From Bog-756 sp963704615 (lineage in GTDB: Bacteria; Actinomycetota; Acidimicrobiia; Acidimicrobiales; RAAP-2): a stretch of 64,000 bases of DNA. Positions within the stretch are counted from its first letter, which is position 1. Every line of letters starts with the position of its first letter. Below the pieces are notes generated by a model. That model saw nothing but the letters and a program-made list of their open reading frames with translations. It was not told the origin of the DNA and made no database searches. The stretch covers positions 2,480,001 through 2,544,000 of the forward strand of contig OY969923.1 in NCBI GenBank assembly GCA_963704615.1. The letters are read 5' to 3'. A program made the translations under genes and the position numbers. Positions 34,876 through 42,818 of this stretch are shown one piece after another.

Positions 34876-35697
34876 TCAAACCGGCGCTTCGATGTCGTCG
34901 TAGATTCGGGCGGCAGCCAGCAGGCCGTCCGAACTTCGCTCAAACACGCTAATTCCCGCTTGGGGTGTCAGGTCATGACTGCCCCATCGGACACAGTTGA
35001 ATTCCAGGGCGCAACGTACGCCGTCGTCGGTCACGGTGCATTGCTCGAGTTTGAGCCCGCCATCCTTGAAGCACTCGGCGAAATACGAACGCAGCTCACG
35101 TGTGCCGTGGTGTAGGTAGTGCGGACCGATTGACTCGCGGAAATACCCATCTGGGGCGAACGCGCTCACGATGGAGTCGAGATCGCCGGCGCTTAGCGCG
35201 GCTAGATATCGGCCGACAACGTCACTAAGCCGGGCGCTCGCTGGCTCCAGCACGGGGCGCCGGATGTGATGCTGCCCGTCGACCGGCCATTGGCTGCAAT
35301 AGGTGCGGAACTCCACCGAATGCTCGTCGGGGGACTCTGCAACGACGGCTATTGGCCAATCCACCGGCTGACCGTCATAGTCGTCCAGGTGGGCCAACAG
35401 CTCGACCACGGCCCGCCTGCTAATACAGATGGAGGCCACGGTTTCGATGCGGGCGCGGCGCTCAGCCCACAACAATTGATTGTTGCGGACAAACCGTCGA
35501 AGCTGCCGATGACCGCGCACCTCCCCCTCCCGGGGGTCGTAAATTGCCACTTGGCCGGACCATATTTCCTCTAGTTCGTGAGTGCGCCCGGTCTCGAGGG
35601 CGTCGAAGTACAGCTGAACGGGATCAGCATCGCCAACGGACTGTGTCTGGCGACGGGCGAGTTCAACGGCACTAACGAAATCAGGAAACCATGGCAT
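34876..35697 (-). CDS. double SnoaL/NTF2-like domain protein
   Basis: A 273-residue protein with two cystatin-like alpha+beta domains. First: QLYFDALETGRTHELEEIWS through about residue 135. Second: VVGRYLAALSAGDLDSIVSA, FAPDGYFRES and HHGTRELRSYFAECF. These match the SnoaL-like polyketide cyclase/ketosteroid isomerase superfamily, which is used for small-molecule catalysis or binding. ATG 35697 (MPWFPDF) or ATG 35709 may start it. It stands between a pseudogene and an empty region, so no pathway can be assigned. Confidence 0.7.
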   Translation of the reverse strand: MPWFPDFVSAVELARRQTQSVGDADPVQLYFDALETGRTHELEEIWSGQVAIYDPREGEVRGHRQLRRFVRNNQLLWAERRARIETVASICISRRAVVELLAHLDDYDGQPVDWPIAVVAESPDEHSVEFRTYCSQWPVDGQHHIRRPVLEPASARLSDVVGRYLAALSAGDLDSIVSAFAPDGYFRESIGPHYLHHGTRELRSYFAECFKDGGLKLEQCTVTDDGVRCALEFNCVRWGSHDLTPQAGISVFERSSDGLLAAARIYDDIEAPV

Positions 35698-35709
35698 TTT
35701 GTCCTCCAC

Positions 35710-36199
35710 GATCCCCTCTCTTCGGGCGGCGCGATGAGTCGGTCAACGCGCCGAGTCCAACCTTCGTCTGCCGCGATCCCATCAGCACGCTCATTCGTGC
35801 CTACGAGTCACCGCCAATTGACTCTCACATCTCTGCGGATTTGTCAACGGAACCTCGCGCTGAACAACTCATGTGATGTCGTGAGGTCACGCAAGGAGTC
35901 CCGCTGCACTTCGCTCGCCGCAACCCAAGACCGCGGCGTCGCCGGCAGACCCGGACGCTCCTAAACTCGATCTGGATTCTGGCCAGGCGTCCCGGGCGCC
36001 GATCCGACTATGCGCTGGCAGATAAAGCGACCCAGCCGATGGATCTAGAGCGCTAGAGGGCCCGAGTTTTGTTTGACAACTGCGCAGGTCCGTCGGTACC
36101 TCAAGCGCGGCAACGCTCTGGGAACTCGATAGAGAATTTCAAATGGACGATCGATGACGACTCTCTCTCAAGTCTCTGATTGTCGCCGGCAGGGCCTGC
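35710..36199. other. 490-base region without a gene
   Basis: No coding or RNA gene is supported. GCGCTAGAGG at 36050-36059 is identical to ten bases of the 3' end of the tRNA-Val gene (47069-47078); this could be chance. Confidence 0.4.
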
Positions 36200-37159
36200 T
36201 CACAGACGCGAGACGAGTCCAGCCACGATCTCCGCCGCTGGTCGTGGCTTCCTGGCGAGAGCGACGCTCTGTCCGGCCCACATGGAGAGTGCTTCAATGT
36301 CACCGGTGGTGCCAACCATCGGTGGCGCCGGCTCGTAGCGGACGATGGGTTCGCCCGAACCGAAGTGCGCAATGACATCGCCCGCTCCGGGCCGGCTCTC
36401 CAGAGGCGGCCGGCCCGCCGCCTCCCACATCTCGGCCGTCGAGTTGTGGAGGGCGCGGTGGGGCGAGTCCGGCCAGTCGACGTCATAGAGGTCGGGGTAC
36501 CACTCGGCGTCGGTCTCGACCGCCTTGATCAGGCGAGCGCGGTACTCCTGGTGGATGGGCATCTCCTGGGCAAGCAGAAACTGGGTACCCACCCACGCCG
36601 CCTGAGCGCCCAGGGCGAGGACGGCGGCCACGCCGCGAGCGTCCCCGATCCCACCGGCCGCGATCACTGGCACCGGCGCCACCGCGTCCACGACGGCGGG
36701 CACCAAGGGGAGCGTCGCAATCTGACCCCCTACGTGCCCGCCAGCCTCCCAACCCTGCGCCACGATGACATCAACTCCGTTGGCGACCGCCCGCCGTGCC
36801 TCTTCGGCGCTCCCGACCGTGCACAGAACGAGTCCGCCCGCATCGTGGACCCGCTCGATGTAGCCAGCGGGATCTCCCAAAAACAGCGACACGATCCGCA
36901 AACCGGCCTCGAGAGCTTCATCGAGGCGACGGTGCTGATCGGAGGTAAGAACCAGGTTGCCGCAGAAGGGACGATCGGTGAGCGCCGCCGTCTGGCGAAC
37001 CACGTCTCCTGCCGGATCGGACCACGTCAGCGTCACCATGCCGAGCCCACCGGCATTCGATACCGCTGCGGCCAGTTCGGGCACCGCCACCATCGCCGCC
37101 AAGACAATCGGTTGTTCAATCCCGAGTAGTTCGCAGACCGGCGTTCTCACTACTGCCAC
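36200..37159 (-). CDS. nitronate monooxygenase family protein, second copy
   Basis: A 319-residue FMN-binding TIM barrel: GIEQPIVLAAMVAVPELAAA, SNAGGLGMVT, DVIVAQGWEAGGHVGGQIAT (the QGxEAGGH active loop with the conserved His) and PVIAAGGIGDARGVAAVLAL. It is more canonical than the copy at 1919. Family members oxidise nitronates such as propionate-3-nitronate with O2. It follows the peroxiredoxin gene by 54 bases on the same strand, a sensible pairing since nitronate oxidation can produce reactive oxygen. Confidence 0.85.
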   Translation of the reverse strand: MAVVRTPVCELLGIEQPIVLAAMVAVPELAAAVSNAGGLGMVTLTWSDPAGDVVRQTAALTDRPFCGNLVLTSDQHRRLDEALEAGLRIVSLFLGDPAGYIERVHDAGGLVLCTVGSAEEARRAVANGVDVIVAQGWEAGGHVGGQIATLPLVPAVVDAVAPVPVIAAGGIGDARGVAAVLALGAQAAWVGTQFLLAQEMPIHQEYRARLIKAVETDAEWYPDLYDVDWPDSPHRALHNSTAEMWEAAGRPPLESRPGAGDVIAHFGSGEPIVRYEPAPPMVGTTGDIEALSMWAGQSVALARKPRPAAEIVAGLVSRL

Positions 37160-37213
37160 CTACCCTTTCGATCCAAGCCGTTCTCCACCCAACACGGACA
37201 GATCCATATTCTT

Positions 37214-37816
37214 CTATGACTCATACGATGTGGGCATCGACTTGGCGGCCCGTTTGTTCCAACCGTGGAAGCTCGAGTAGTCGCCTCCATCCCAGGCCTC
37301 TCTCAATCCCGATTTGCTCAGGTCCCAGTCGGGGCGAATCTCGCTCGACGCAGCGCACAAGTCGGACCACAGGTCGTAAAACGACGGGCGTCCCCAGAAC
37401 CAGTAGCCGTTGTAGATGCTGTGAATGAGGAGTCCGGGCTTGAGAACCAGCGTGTGGGGGATCATCGGATCGTGCTCGGGGTCGGTGTATTCCTGGATGT
37501 CGAGGTCTTTTTGGATCGTCCGAGCCGGGTCCGAGAGAAAGGTCCATTGGGCGCCGACTGAACCCCGGAACTCCTGCAGGGTGTGGTGGTCATCGGTCGC
37601 AATGGTGACGACCTGGGTATAGGCGACGGCGATTTTCGAATAGTTCGCTGCGAGCTCCAGGTGCTGCTGGTGTTCCTTCGGACAGTAATTGCCTCGCGCC
37701 AGCGTGAGGATCATCGGATCGTCACCTTGGAGTTCACTGAGTGTGCGAACGATGTTGGTGTGATCCGGCAATGAGTAGTCGGGGAACACCCCGCCTGGTC
37801 TGATGTCAGATCGCAT
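37214..37816 (-). CDS. peroxiredoxin-like protein with intact Cys
   Basis: A 200-residue thioredoxin-fold protein: DIRPGGVFPDYSLPDHTN, LARGNYCPKEHQQHLEL with candidate peroxidatic Cys45, VVTIATDDHH and HTLVLKPGLLIHSIYNGYWF. No second (resolving) Cys is seen, so a 1-Cys mechanism is likely if it is active. It shares the unusual N-terminal MRSDIR and the DPMIPHT block with the Asp45 paralogue at 31690. AAAGG lies ten bases before ATG 37816; a GTG at 37834 is an alternative. Probably co-transcribed with the nitronate monooxygenase gene. Confidence 0.8.
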   Translation of the reverse strand: MRSDIRPGGVFPDYSLPDHTNIVRTLSELQGDDPMILTLARGNYCPKEHQQHLELAANYSKIAVAYTQVVTIATDDHHTLQEFRGSVGAQWTFLSDPARTIQKDLDIQEYTDPEHDPMIPHTLVLKPGLLIHSIYNGYWFWGRPSFYDLWSDLCAASSEIRPDWDLSKSGLREAWDGGDYSSFHGWNKRAAKSMPTSYES

Positions 37817-38296
37817 GGGCTGACTGCCTTTCACTCGACGATGCCTGCGGGGATCTCAGTGTCGGTCGGACTGGCCGCTGCAACTCAACCGGATGCAGCC
37901 GCGAGATCGGCGAACCCTTCGCCGCGAATAATGAGATCCCGTCGCAGCCTACCCAGCCTCAGTCCTGGCACCTGCCCGCCAGATATGGACCGAAAGCAAC
38001 ACCATCGATAACCCGAAGGGCAGCATGAACACGGCGCACCCACCTCAGCAAGAGGCCTCGATGCGTCCAAGATGGGCGGACCGAAACAACGATCACCGAG
38101 GTCCACAGCCTCGTTCGCTAAGCGACGACCCGGGATGTCCACAGTTTATGGCGCATGTCCGGTCTTCAGGGATACGCCTGGCAGACTGGCGAGGCCGGGA
38201 TGACTCGCACGTCGCTCATATGCCATGACTCCGCCAACCGGTAATCGTCTGATGGGCGGTATGACTCTGAGCCCGGACTACAAGAGGAGAGACGTA
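37817..38296. other. divergent intergenic region
   Basis: 480 bases between divergent genes at 37816 and 38297. It must hold both promoters; AGGAGAG (about 38285) is the ribosome site of the + gene. No other structure was found. Confidence 0.4.
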
Positions 38297-38821
38297 ATGG
38301 ACATCATCAACTTGGGTGCCGCGGACGGGCTGCCTCCGGTGGACTGGGCGAACATCGTCGAGAAGCTCGATGCCGGGTCGCCGCCGGCTCCGGACGCCCA
38401 CAACGCTCGCACAACGTGGCTCTCGACGGTGAACGAAGACGGGAGCCCGCACGTGACTGCGGTCGGCGCGCTCTGGCTGGACGGAAGCTTCTGGTTTCAG
38501 ACAGGATCAGGGACCCGCAAGGGCCGCAACGTCGCCCGCGACCCGCGCTGTTCGATCGCGGTGTCGATCCGCGACGCAGACGTCGTCGCCGAGGGTAGGG
38601 CGGCGCGGGAGACCGACCCGGTCACACTGACGCGCCTGGCCAAGGCCTGGGCGGACCAGGGATGGCCCGCAGAACTGGATGAGACCGGGACCGGTATCAC
38701 CGCCCCGTTCAACGCGCCATCGCAGGGACCGCCGCCGTGGAACGTCTATTGCATCACGCCACACTCGGTGACCGTGACACTGGGCACCGAGCCGGGCGGG
38801 CTGACTCGCTTTCAGTTCTAA
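38297..38821 (+). CDS. pyridoxamine 5'-phosphate oxidase-like flavin/F420-binding protein
   Basis: A 174-residue split-barrel protein: TTWLSTVNEDGSPHVTAVGA, LDGSFWFQTGSGTRKGRNVA, RDPRCSIAVSIRDADVVAEG. This is the PPOX/FDOR fold, which binds FMN, heme or F420. The TRKGRN block is the usual phosphate-binding segment. The C-terminal ITPHSVTVTLG is typical of actinobacterial members. True vitamin B6 synthesis is unlikely. ATG 38297 follows GAGGAGAG by six bases. Confidence 0.8.
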   Translation: MDIINLGAADGLPPVDWANIVEKLDAGSPPAPDAHNARTTWLSTVNEDGSPHVTAVGALWLDGSFWFQTGSGTRKGRNVARDPRCSIAVSIRDADVVAEGRAARETDPVTLTRLAKAWADQGWPAELDETGTGITAPFNAPSQGPPPWNVYCITPHSVTVTLGTEPGGLTRFQF

Positions 38822-38979
38822 CTGCAGCCCAGCGAGGCGCTTGCCTGGCCTCGCCGATCGACGAGCTCCACCAGTCAGCTCTCCGTTTGTCTAGCCGCTC
38901 TTTCAGCCCCAGACCGGAGCGCAAAGATAGCGGCCGGAGCCGGGTGATCGGAGCATCATCCTGCGCAAGAATGGGCGCC

Positions 38980-39444
38980 ATGCCATTCCCCGAAGAAAGC
39001 GTGAGCTTTGACCTGGCGGTGTGGGAAGGCCCACCCCCGGCAGATGATGCTGCGGCCTTGGGGACGTACCGTCAACTCATGGAACAATGGAATGACGAAG
39101 GGGCCGTGGAGGCGATTCACGCCAAAATGAGAGGCGAACAGACCGCGTACGACCCAACGCCTGCAATTGCCGCGTACGTTGCTGCCCTGCTTCGGCGTTG
39201 GCCGGACCGGGGGGATCGGTTGGACGAGAGCCCATGGGCTGATGCACCTGTGATCAACAACGCCAACGGACCGCTGTTCTACGTCGGCATGGTGTACAGC
39301 AAGGCGGAAGAGGCCGTCACCTTCGCAGCAGAGCTGGCTGCTAAGCACGGTCTCAACTGTTTCGACCCTCAGTCTGAGCGCCTCCTGACTGCCCCATCAG
39401 CTCATGCACAATCAGAGCGAGGGCGGTGGCGTCGTAAAAACTGA
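38980..39444 (+). CDS. hypothetical protein, possible immunity-type family
   Basis: A 154-residue acidic protein: SFDLAVWEGPPPADDAAALG, then PTPAIAAYVAALLRRWPDRG, ESPWADAPVINNANGPLFYV and MVYSKAEEAVTFAAELAAKH with CFDPQSERL. I recognise this as a widespread actinobacterial family of hypothetical proteins, sometimes found beside toxin loci, but its function is not established. ATG 38980 or 38971 may start it. The last 12 residues (AQSERGRWRRKN) run into a short direct repeat and may not be original. Confidence 0.6.
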   Translation: MPFPEESVSFDLAVWEGPPPADDAAALGTYRQLMEQWNDEGAVEAIHAKMRGEQTAYDPTPAIAAYVAALLRRWPDRGDRLDESPWADAPVINNANGPLFYVGMVYSKAEEAVTFAAELAAKHGLNCFDPQSERLLTAPSAHAQSERGRWRRKN

Positions 39445-39465
39445 CGAGTGAGGTGGCGTCGTAAA
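39425..39465 (+). repeat. 14-bp direct repeat pair
   Basis: GGTGGCGTCGTAAA occurs at 39425-39438 and 39452-39465 (27 bases apart), at the border between the hypothetical gene and the region of gene fragments. It may be the end of a lost mobile element. Confidence 0.4.
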
Positions 39466-39681
39466 CTGAGTGGTGCGACTTCGTCTACTGAAACCGTCCG
39501 GCGGCTATTACCCAATCGCCCCGGGAAGCGCACGGTTGGTTGGCCAGTAGTCGGCTCACGGAGACCAACACCAGAATCTCGGCTGATCACGGCTGGTATT
39601 GTTCTCGTTCTGCAACGGCCGACGAGACTACACAGCCGCCAACGAGAGAACTAGAGGATCGTGGGAGGCGGACCGTCGGTG

Positions 39682-39910
39682 ATGCAGCTCATTTGTGTGC
39701 TCGGCAACGTACGAGCGGTCGGGCCCGGTGGTGGCATCGTCGAGGTCCCCAGCGCCAGCCAACGGAGACTCCTCGGGTTGCTCGCGTTACATACACAACA
39801 GCGGCTGCGCACTGAGTGGCTTGCCGACGTGCTCGAAATGTCTCCGGGGGCTCTCCGGAGATCGGTGTCGCGGCTGCGTACGGTGCTCGGCCCCGACACC
39901 CTGGTGTCGG
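39682..39910 (+). pseudogene. truncated SARP/BTAD regulator, DNA-binding part only
   Basis: From ATG 39682 the frame gives MQLICVLGNVRAVGPGGGIV, then SASQRRLLGLLALHTQQRLR and ALRRSVSRLRTVLGPDTLVS, the winged-helix domain of SARP-type activators (OmpR-like fold). After about residue 77 the sequence no longer fits the family, and the bacterial transcriptional activation domain is absent. A frame stays open to 40065 but is not convincing. A fragment is more likely than a working gene. Confidence 0.55.
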
Positions 39911-40030
39911 TCACCCTCATTGGCTGGTTCGGGGACGTGGCGTCCTCGTCGACCTTCAGGTGCCCTGAATCTGAGGACAAGCGTGGCCTGAGACGGTTCG
40001 TCTGTCCCAGAAATCCCGCGACATCACACC

Positions 40031-40465
40031 GTGGAGGTACTGGGACGTTATTCGAACCTCTCTGACCAGGGAGAACGAGTTCGCCACATCCTAGAAATTG
40101 TCCCAGAAGACTCAACAAAGGTCAATGCTCGCGCCCAAAAGCAGCCTCAACATCGCTTAACCCCGGAAGAGACTGAGCGATTGAAGCGAACCTACGAAGC
40201 TGGAGCGACCCTCCGAGACCTGGCTCGTGAATTTCAGATCCATAGGACCACCGCAGCCGACCTTCTAGAACGCTCAGGCGTGTTTCGGCGCGTCAAAGGG
40301 CCGTCCGAGGTGCAAATGAGTGAGGCGATCCGGATGTACCTTGCTGGACAGTCCGCCGCCAGAATCGGTCAGGCGCTTGGATTTGCAGCGGACACCATCC
40401 GCTACAGGCTCAAGGCTGCTGGCGTACAGATGCGAGGTCCGCATGACTGGCACGCCAGAGGGTGA
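40031..40465 (+). CDS. double helix-turn-helix protein, recombinase C-terminal tail
   Basis: About 144 residues from GTG 40031; the confident part is residues 40-135. It contains two HTH units: LTPEETERLKRTYEAGATLR with DLAREFQIHRTTAADLLERS, and MSEAIRMYLAGQSAARIGQA with LGFAADTIRYRLKAAGVQMR. This double-HTH ending is what I know from actinobacterial serine recombinases, whose catalytic N-terminal domain is missing here. It may still bind DNA on its own or be a relic of an integrated element. Confidence 0.5.
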   Translation: MEVLGRYSNLSDQGERVRHILEIVPEDSTKVNARAQKQPQHRLTPEETERLKRTYEAGATLRDLAREFQIHRTTAADLLERSGVFRRVKGPSEVQMSEAIRMYLAGQSAARIGQALGFAADTIRYRLKAAGVQMRGPHDWHARG

Positions 40466-40520
40466 GCAGCCCACCGCTTGCTCGACGCAACTCCGGACGT
40501 CGATAGGAGCTCAGCTGAGA

Positions 40521-41387
40521 TCAGCCGAGGCGACTGAACAGCCTGTTGACGAACTCCGGATCTTCGTGGTCGACGAGGGTCGCGTTGGTATCGAGCCCGG
40601 CGATCTCGGCAATTTCTGCATCGGACAGCTCAAAGTCGAAGACGTCGAAGTTCTCCTGGATGCGTTCCTTTCGCACGGACTTGGGGATGGCCACAATCCC
40701 TTTCTGAACATGCCAGCGCAGGACAACCTGTCCAATCGACTTGCCATGACTCTCAGCGATCTTGGTCAAGACCTCGTTTGTGAAGATGCCGTGATTGCCC
40801 TCAGCGAACGGTGCCCAACCCTCGTGGACGATGCCGAACTCCTCCATGACCGCCCGAGCCGCGACCTCCTGGTTGAAGGGATTGGTCTCGACTTGGTTGA
40901 CCAATGGGACGGTGTCGACACCCAAGACCCTTTGGTTTGTGAGAATGAAGTTGGTCAGCTTGGCGGCGCTGAAATTGGATACTCCGATGGCCTTGACCTT
41001 GCCCGATTCGTAGAGCTCAGTTAACGCCCGCCAGGCACCAAACACGTCGCCGAATGGCTGGTGCAGGAGATACAGGTCGAGGTAGTCGAGGCCTAGCTCG
41101 TCTAGTGACGTCCGGTAGGCCGTCTTCGCCGCTTCGTACGAGGCGTCGGCAATCCACAGTTTGCTGGTGACAAAGATCTCCTCCCTGCCAATGCCGCTCC
41201 TCTTTATCCCGCGACCAACCGCTTCTTCGTTCTGATAGGACGCCGCCGTATCAATTGACCGATAACCGGTCTCGATCGCATCGACCACGCCCTGCTCGGC
41301 TTCTTCATTGCTCATTTGAAAGACGCCGAAGCCCAAGATGGGCATCTCGTGTCCGTCCGACAACTTGACTGTGGGAACCCTTTCCAT
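40521..41387 (-). CDS. aldo/keto reductase
   Basis: A 288-residue NADPH-dependent TIM-barrel reductase of the 2,5-diketo-D-gluconate reductase/AKR5 type. The catalytic tetrad is present: Asp46 and Tyr51 (DTAASYQNE), Lys76 (VTSKLW) and His109 (LYLLHQP). The C-terminal AIPKSVRKERIQENF binds the NADP phosphate. It reduces aldehydes or ketones. The gene follows the PPOX gene by 19 bases and before the IS insertion was in line with the MFS gene, so the three form a former operon next to an MmyB-type regulator. Confidence 0.9.
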   Translation of the reverse strand: MERVPTVKLSDGHEMPILGFGVFQMSNEEAEQGVVDAIETGYRSIDTAASYQNEEAVGRGIKRSGIGREEIFVTSKLWIADASYEAAKTAYRTSLDELGLDYLDLYLLHQPFGDVFGAWRALTELYESGKVKAIGVSNFSAAKLTNFILTNQRVLGVDTVPLVNQVETNPFNQEVAARAVMEEFGIVHEGWAPFAEGNHGIFTNEVLTKIAESHGKSIGQVVLRWHVQKGIVAIPKSVRKERIQENFDVFDFELSDAEIAEIAGLDTNATLVDHEDPEFVNRLFSRLG

Positions 41388-41406
41388 AACTACTTACCTC
41401 CTTGAA

Positions 41407-41886
41407 TTACTGTTGTTGTGATCCTTCGGTGTCTGCGTCCGACTCCTCGCCCATGGCTCGCTGAAGCAGCTCAAGGTCGACTTCATGCCGGTGGCGGTCC
41501 GCCCGTGAGTCGAAATACCAAATCCCCAATGGAGTGACTTCAAAGCGCAACCACTCGCCAGCCGATTCGTGCCCATCGAGACCTCGCGCCGTGCCGGTTA
41601 GCTGTAGGCCGAGATTGCCGCCTGGGGGCCCTGGAAAGCTGTAGATAGCGATCGATACCCGATCGTCTTTGACGACGTTGTCCACGTGACGTGATCCCCG
41701 CAGTGAACTGAAGAACAGGTGCAACCGCCGGTCCCACTGATACAGCAATGGGACAGCCCAAGTACCCGCTTCACTGTCAATGGTTGACAACACCATGATC
41801 TCCGAGCGGTCGAAGCCCTCTCGGACCCTGGCAACATCGGCAGGGTCGAGCGAGCTGCCCGTGGTTTCCGGATTGCGGCTGGCCAT
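41407..41886 (-). CDS. pyridoxamine 5'-phosphate oxidase family protein
   Basis: A 159-residue split-barrel flavin-binding protein: SEIMVLSTIDSEAGTWAVPL, LYQWDRRLHLFFSSLRGSRH and VDNVVKDDRVSIAIYSFPGP. Its C-terminus (FDSRADRHRHEVDLELLQRA) is a helix. A PPOX-like oxidoreductase whose substrate is unknown. Its ATG at 41886 shares one base with the original stop (TGA 41888-41886) of the MFS gene now separated by the IS, which shows the two were once coupled. Confidence 0.8.
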   Translation of the reverse strand: MASRNPETTGSSLDPADVARVREGFDRSEIMVLSTIDSEAGTWAVPLLYQWDRRLHLFFSSLRGSRHVDNVVKDDRVSIAIYSFPGPPGGNLGLQLTGTARGLDGHESAGEWLRFEVTPLGIWYFDSRADRHRHEVDLELLQRAMGEESDADTEGSQQQ

Positions 41887-41967
41887 CAGTGAGCCCCCAC
41901 CCGATTGAGCGTGGCTCCGACGCGAGCCCGCTCAGGTCGGAGGACTGCAATCGCCAGGGCTCCGATA

Positions 41968-41972
41968 CCAAC
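41968..41972. repeat. target site duplication, left copy
   Basis: CCAAC directly before the left IS end; the same five bases lie at 44460-44464 directly after the right end. Confidence 0.85.
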
Positions 41973-42038
41973 TGTCCGTGGCCAGATTTCAGTCCCCGCT
42001 TTTGGCCACGAGAAGTCCCCACCCCTCGGAGCGGATGT

Positions 42039-42818
42039 TCAGTCCTTGGCCAGCGTAGATCGACTTCCGTTCTGACGCGCTTCCTTCATCCGGAATGACT
42101 CCCCGTCGGTGACCACGATCACGCTGTGATGCAGCAGTCGGTCGAGCAGGCTGACCGCAGTGGTGTGCTCGGGGAGGAACTTGCCCCATTCCTCGAAGGG
42201 CCAGTGCGAGCCGATGCCGAGCGACTTCCGCTCATAGGCGGCAGCCACCAGCCGGAAGAACAACTCGGCCCCGGTTGCATCCATCGGGGCGAACCCGATC
42301 TCGTCGATGAGGATCAGGTCGGCCTTCAGGATCTGGGCGATCACCTTTCCCACCGAGTTGTCGGCGAGCGCCCGGTAGAGGGTCTCGACCAGCTCGGTGG
42401 CGGTGAAGTAGCGGACCCGGTGGCCGTCCTCGACGGCCGCGTGTCCGAGGGCCACGAGCAGGTGGCTCTTGCCGGTCCCGGCCGGTCCGACCAGACAGAG
42501 GTTCTCCTTGGCCCGGATCCACTCGAGCCCCGCCAGGTAGTCGAAGGTCGGGCGCGGCACCGAGGAGGCGACGACGTCGAACTCCTCGAGTGTCTTGGTC
42601 ACCGGGAAGGCGGCGACCTTCATCCGGCCCCGGGCGTTGGAGAGATCCCGGGAGGCGATCTCGGCTTCGACGAACACCCGGAGCAGCTCCTCGGGCTTCC
42701 ATCTCTGGGTCTTGGCCGTGACCAACAGCTCCGGCGCGAGGGTGCGGATGGCCGAAAGCCGCAGACGGCGCAGACCGGCCTCCAGATCGGCGGCCAGGGG
42801 TGGTGGCATGGCGGTCAT
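42039..42818 (-). CDS. istB: IS21 helper ATPase
   Basis: A 259-residue AAA+ protein that assists the IstA transposase. Walker A: LVGPAGTGKSHLLVALGHAA (about residues 107-125); Walker B: LILIDEIGFAPM; the segment YERKSLGIGSHWPFEEWGKF is a family hallmark. N-terminus of basic helices binds DNA. Its ATG overlaps the end of istA (ATGA at 42818-42815). The last residues lie close to the left IS end. Confidence 0.95.
   Translation of the reverse strand: MTAMPPPLAADLEAGLRRLRLSAIRTLAPELLVTAKTQRWKPEELLRVFVEAEIASRDLSNARGRMKVAAFPVTKTLEEFDVVASSVPRPTFDYLAGLEWIRAKENLCLVGPAGTGKSHLLVALGHAAVEDGHRVRYFTATELVETLYRALADNSVGKVIAQILKADLILIDEIGFAPMDATGAELFFRLVAAAYERKSLGIGSHWPFEEWGKFLPEHTTAVSLLDRLLHHSVIVVTDGESFRMKEARQNGSRSTLAKD

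Noticed and set aside
36050..36059. GCGCTAGAGG identical to the tRNA-Val 3' end, possible far attachment site of an 11-kb island
   Set aside because: Ten bases only; the match stops at once on both sides, and a chance hit in 64 kb is quite possible. Kept as a note, not a claim.
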